From NCBI RefSeq assembly GCF_048060095.1, contig NZ_JBLUOA010000005.1:1-64000 (forward strand): a DNA stretch of 64,000 nt, in the 5' to 3' direction. The notes beneath the pieces were generated by a model. It did not search any database. It was given only the letters and a program-made list of their open reading frames with translations, and had not been told where the DNA came from. The translations under genes were made by a program, and so were the position numbers. The DNA is from JBLUOA01 sp048060095 (GTDB taxonomy: Bacteria; Pseudomonadota; Alphaproteobacteria; Rhodobacterales; Rhodobacteraceae). Below are positions 60,875-64,000 of the stretch, piece after piece; position 1 is the first letter of the stretch; each line of letters opens with the position of its first letter.

Positions 60875-62062
60875 CTATTTGTAGGGGTCCGCGGCATCCC
60901 TCAGGCCGTCGCCGAGGAAATTGAACGCCAGAATGACAAAAATAACGGGTATGACAGGCGTCAGAAGCCACGGATAAAGCGCAATGATGTTCACGCTGCG
61001 CGCCTCGGTCAGCAGAATGCCCCAACTGGTGATCGGTGGGCGCAGACCGATGCCAAGAAAACTCAGCGCCGTTTCCCCGAGGATCATCCCCGGAATGGTC
61101 AGGGTCGCCGTGGCGATCAAATGCGACATGAAGCCGGGGATCAGGTGCCGCCGGATGATCCGGCCGCTTTTCGCGCCCATCAACTGCGCCGCCAGAACGT
61201 AGTCTTCCTCTCGAAGCGCCAACAGCTTTGATCGCACCGCCCGCGCGAGCCCCGTCCAATCCAGCATCCCAAGGATGACGGTGATCCCGACGAACACCAA
61301 GATAGGACTCCACGTCACTGGGATAATCGCGGCCAGTGCCATCCACAGCGGTATACTGGGGATCGATTGCAGCACCTCGATGACCCGTTGGACCATCAGA
61401 TCGAACACCCCGCCATGATAGCCCGCCATGCCGCCGATCACGATACCCAGCATAAAGCTCATCATCACGCCAAGCACCCCAATGGTCAGCGAAATCCGCG
61501 CGCCGTAGATGGTTCGCGACAGCACGTCACGCCCCAGACGATCGGTGCCGAGCAGGAACAGCTCCCCCCCTTCCGGCGGGCAAATCAGATGCAAGTCAGC
61601 CTCAAACAGGTTCCAGAACGTGTATGTATCGCCGTGGCAGAAAAACCGGAGCGTTTGGACCGAGGATTCGTCATAGGCGTAATCGCGGTGCAGCGTCTCC
61701 ATATTCAGCGTCATCGTCCGCGCATAGGTATAGGGGGTGACCAATCTGCCGTCGCGGAAGATATGCACCTCCTGCGGCGGGGCATAGATATAATCGGTGT
61801 TGCGGCTGTGCAGATTATAGGGTGCCAGAAATTCGCAGATCAGGATTGAGAAATAGATGACGCACAGGAATATCCCGGACGCAACCGCCAAGCGATGCCG
61901 GGTAAATCGCCACCACATGATCTGAAACGGCGTGGCGTGATCTTCGCCAATGACACCTTCGATTTGTGATCCGACGTTGGGATCGAAATCCGCGGTCGAG
62001 ACGTAATGCTCCATCGGGGCGCCGGGGGGGCTAAGCACGGGGGTGTCTTTGGGCGCTTTCAT
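60875..62062 (-). CDS. Oligopeptide-type ABC importer permease (OppC/DppC-like)
   Basis: The 395-residue protein has an N-terminal cytoplasmic stretch, a first helix, then an unusually long periplasmic loop (about residues 75-180). Five helices follow with the permease motif EEDYVLAAQLMGAKSGRIIRRHLIP, where EAA-x3-G contacts the ATPase. GTDRLGRDVLSRTIYGARISL before the second helix is a family hallmark. It pairs with the 62059 permease (overlap of four bases) to form the inner-membrane channel. The loop enlargement relative to typical OppC (about 300 residues) is noteworthy. No ATPase gene is in the window. Confidence 0.92.
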   Translation of the reverse strand: MKAPKDTPVLSPPGAPMEHYVSTADFDPNVGSQIEGVIGEDHATPFQIMWWRFTRHRLAVASGIFLCVIYFSILICEFLAPYNLHSRNTDYIYAPPQEVHIFRDGRLVTPYTYARTMTLNMETLHRDYAYDESSVQTLRFFCHGDTYTFWNLFEADLHLICPPEGGELFLLGTDRLGRDVLSRTIYGARISLTIGVLGVMMSFMLGIVIGGMAGYHGGVFDLMVQRVIEVLQSIPSIPLWMALAAIIPVTWSPILVFVGITVILGMLDWTGLARAVRSKLLALREEDYVLAAQLMGAKSGRIIRRHLIPGFMSHLIATATLTIPGMILGETALSFLGIGLRPPITSWGILLTEARSVNIIALYPWLLTPVIPVIFVILAFNFLGDGLRDAADPYK

Positions 62063-63057
62063 TTCGTGCTCCCCTCACCCAACCGGATACGCGGGTCGAG
62101 AATGGCCAGCGCGATATCCGAAACCAACACCCCGACGACGGTCAAAAAGGCCAGAAACATCAGGAACGACCCGGCCAGATACATGTCCTGACTTTGCAAT
62201 GCCCTGATCAACATCGGGCCGGTTGTTTCTAGCGACAGCACAATCGCGGTAACTTCGGCGCCTGAGATGATCGCGGGCAGGATCGAACCGATATCCGAGA
62301 TGAAAAAGTTCAGCGCCATCCGCAGCGGATACTTCAGAAGAACCCGCGTCGGATGCAGCCCCTTGGCCCGCGCTGTCACGACATACTGCTTGTGCAGCTC
62401 ATCCAGCAGGTTGGCGCGCAGCCGCCTGACCATGCCGGCGGTGCCTGCCGTGCCGATGATCAGCACCGGAATCCAGATGTGTTCCGCGATCGAGGCCGCC
62501 TTTGCCCAGCTCATCGGTTGGTCGAGGTATTCCCGCGCCATCAAGCCGCCGATTGACGTCCCGAACCAGATATTGGCGAAATACATCATGGCGAGCGCCA
62601 GCATGAAATTCGGCACGGCAATGCCGATCATGCCCAGAAACGTCAGCCCGTAGTCGCCCCAGCTATATTGGTGCGTCGCTGAATAAATGCCGATGGGAAA
62701 GGCCAGCAACCACGTGAAAATGATCGTGACGGTCGACAGCAGGATCGTCAGCCAAAGCCGGTCCCCGACCACTTCGCTGACCGGCAGGCGGTATTCAAAC
62801 GAATAGCCAAAGTCGCCTATGAAAAACCCGCCGACCCACTGAAAATAACGCACGATCATTGGCTGATCGAAGCCATAGCGCGCCTTGAGCAGTTCGATTT
62901 CCGCCAGATCAGCCTCTTCGCCCATCGCCCGTAGTTCCGAGACATAGCTTTCGAAGTAATCGCCCGGCGGCAATTCGATGATCGTAAAGACCAGTATCGA
63001 AATCAGAAACAGGGTCGGGATCATTACGGCAAAGCGCCAGAGGATATAACGCAGCAT
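62059..63057 (-). CDS. Oligopeptide-type ABC importer permease (OppB/DppB-like)
   Basis: The 332-residue protein has the usual six helices. MLRYILWRFAVMIPTLFLIS is the first, PIGIYSATHQYSWGDYGLTF precedes TM3, and the ATPase-contact loop is YVVTARAKGLHPTRVLLKYP. The C-terminal LAILDPRIRLGEG is the OppB family ending. It belongs with the binding protein gene on the upstream side (two-base gap) and the second permease downstream. Substrate is likely a peptide or related compound; the family also includes sugar and nickel importers, so specificity is open. Confidence 0.93.
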   Translation of the reverse strand: MLRYILWRFAVMIPTLFLISILVFTIIELPPGDYFESYVSELRAMGEEADLAEIELLKARYGFDQPMIVRYFQWVGGFFIGDFGYSFEYRLPVSEVVGDRLWLTILLSTVTIIFTWLLAFPIGIYSATHQYSWGDYGLTFLGMIGIAVPNFMLALAMMYFANIWFGTSIGGLMAREYLDQPMSWAKAASIAEHIWIPVLIIGTAGTAGMVRRLRANLLDELHKQYVVTARAKGLHPTRVLLKYPLRMALNFFISDIGSILPAIISGAEVTAIVLSLETTGPMLIRALQSQDMYLAGSFLMFLAFLTVVGVLVSDIALAILDPRIRLGEGSTK

Positions 63058-63059
63058 GA

Positions 63060-64000
63060 TCAGCCGACCTCGTCATACCAGAACGTATCAGGCATATAGG
63101 CGCCCAGATAGCTGGTTGGCGCAAAACCGTAGAGCGCTTTTTCAGGAATATTTCGCAGACGCGATGATCTGACAATGGGCTGCAAGGCGCTGTTGACCGT
63201 GCCGATGGAAAACACCTGATCGGCGTTGATCTCAAGCATCTTGTGCCAGACAACCTCACGCTGCTCGGTTGACGTCGTGCTTCGCCATTGTCGGAGCAGC
63301 GCGACGAGTTCCTGGACTTCCGGTAGATCGGGCGGCTTACCTGCGGTTTCCGCCGACATGTAATGCAAGCCCCAAACAGGCCACTGCAACTGATCGTCGG
63401 CGGTTGGTGCAAGCCCGGCTGGCGGCATGTCCGCGGTCGGCACAGCATTGTCCAAGCCCAGCCAAACGGACATCATCACATCGCCACCAACGGCCCGGCT
63501 TCGGAACACATCACGCTGGGACGTGCGGACATAAAGCCGAAGACCGACTTCGCGGAAATGGTCCGTTACAAGTTCCAGCACATCGGTTTCCAATGTGCTT
63601 TCGCCAGAGCTTTCGATGATGATCCCGGCCTGCCGCCCATCCGGCAGTTTCCGCGTTCCGTAGATGTCGCGCTCCTGAAGTCCAGCCGCGTCAAGCAGTG
63701 CATTTGCCTGCTCCGGATCATGAGTTGACCACGCGCTGGTATATTCCGGTTTGAACAGCGGACTTTCGGGCAGCACCGTGTTGGCGCTTTCGCGGGCCAG
63801 ACCGTAATACAGTACTTTGTTGATTTCGGCCCGATCAATCGCCAACGACAACGCGCGACGTATCCGAACATCTTGAAACAGCCCGCGCCAGACCGGGTCT
63901 TTGTAGTTGAGGTTGGGCAGGATAGCGACGCTTGACCCTTGCGTCCGCGTCCAGAGAGAGACCTTTTGCGGATAGATCGCCTCCGCCTGCTTTAGTAGCG
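63060..64000 (-). CDS. Extracellular solute-binding protein family 5, N-terminal part cut by the window
   Basis: The frame is open to the window edge, giving 312 visible C-terminal residues; the signal peptide and first domain lie beyond 64000. VRIRRALSLAIDRAEINKV is the conserved segment of family 5 binding proteins (RxALxxAIDR), and QANALLDAAGLQERDIYGTR the next. LETDVLELVTDHFREVGLRL follows. It delivers peptides or similar solutes to the two permeases downstream. A TTG inside the frame at 63851 should not be taken as its start. Confidence 0.92.
   Translation of the reverse strand, partial: LLKQAEAIYPQKVSLWTRTQGSSVAILPNLNYKDPVWRGLFQDVRIRRALSLAIDRAEINKVLYYGLARESANTVLPESPLFKPEYTSAWSTHDPEQANALLDAAGLQERDIYGTRKLPDGRQAGIIIESSGESTLETDVLELVTDHFREVGLRLYVRTSQRDVFRSRAVGGDVMMSVWLGLDNAVPTADMPPAGLAPTADDQLQWPVWGLHYMSAETAGKPPDLPEVQELVALLRQWRSTTSTEQREVVWHKMLEINADQVFSIGTVNSALQPIVRSSRLRNIPEKALYGFAPTSYLGAYMPDTFWYDEVG

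Overview
The window looks like chromosomal DNA of a marine-type alphaproteobacterium of the Rhodobacterales (Roseobacter group). The support is high GC, a CenR-like regulator, the order DUF3576 gene-leuS-lptE-holA, a ribA with a decayed N-terminal half, and proteins of families common in that order (DUF2793, DUF3576, DUF3095, Trm112 next to a LON-domain protein and a thioredoxin co-chaperone). It is densely coded. No gene-free stretch exceeds 300 bases, and I saw no rRNA, tRNA, insertion sequence, integrase or CRISPR array. The first and last genes are cut by the window edges.

Region 1 (1-14.2 kb) is mostly housekeeping: a gamma-glutamyltransferase-like enzyme, rhodanese, HspQ, a lytic transglycosylase lipoprotein, LolA, FtsK, a DapC-like aminotransferase, an amidase, a UbiH-type monooxygenase, two uncharacterised envelope proteins, Trm112, a LON substrate-binding-domain protein and a CnoX-type thioredoxin. 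Region 2 (14.4-25.8 kb) is a surface polysaccharide island: rfbCBDA for dTDP-L-rhamnose, a DUF2793/beta-helix protein, a KpsM/Wzm-like exporter permease without a visible ATPase, two glycosyltransferases, a sulfotransferase, and a large RTX calcium-binding protein with an 81-residue super-repeat. Region 3 (25.9-41.4 kb) is again mainly core: xth, cenR, ribA, an L,D-transpeptidase, yggS, a porin, the DUF3576 gene, leuS-lptE-holA, a glutathione S-transferase, a flavoprotein and an MscS-type channel, ending with a metallophosphoesterase.

Region 4 (39.7-60.9 kb) is the most interesting part. It combines a UDP-sugar dehydrogenase (a likely source of uronic acid), two paralogous polysaccharide-lyase-like proteins, five glycosyltransferases and a polysaccharide deacetylase with a set of signalling genes. 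These are two class III nucleotidyl cyclases, a DUF3095 protein with a cyclase-like Asp pattern, a stand-alone cyclic-nucleotide-binding protein, a metallo-beta-lactamase-fold hydrolase and a 905-residue ABC-exporter homologue. All five ATPase motifs of that ABC protein are destroyed and about 290 extra residues are inserted in its nucleotide-binding domain. One cyclase is a redox-sensor-like fusion of a His-rich six-helix membrane domain, a 2Fe-2S ferredoxin and a cyclase. I infer a glycan synthesis/processing system under redox and cyclic-nucleotide control, with the pseudo-ABC protein as membrane scaffold or receptor. This is a hypothesis from gene content, not a demonstrated system.

Region 5 (60.9-64 kb) is an oligopeptide-type ABC importer (two permeases and a truncated binding protein), on the same strand as and immediately upstream of the ferredoxin-cyclase gene.
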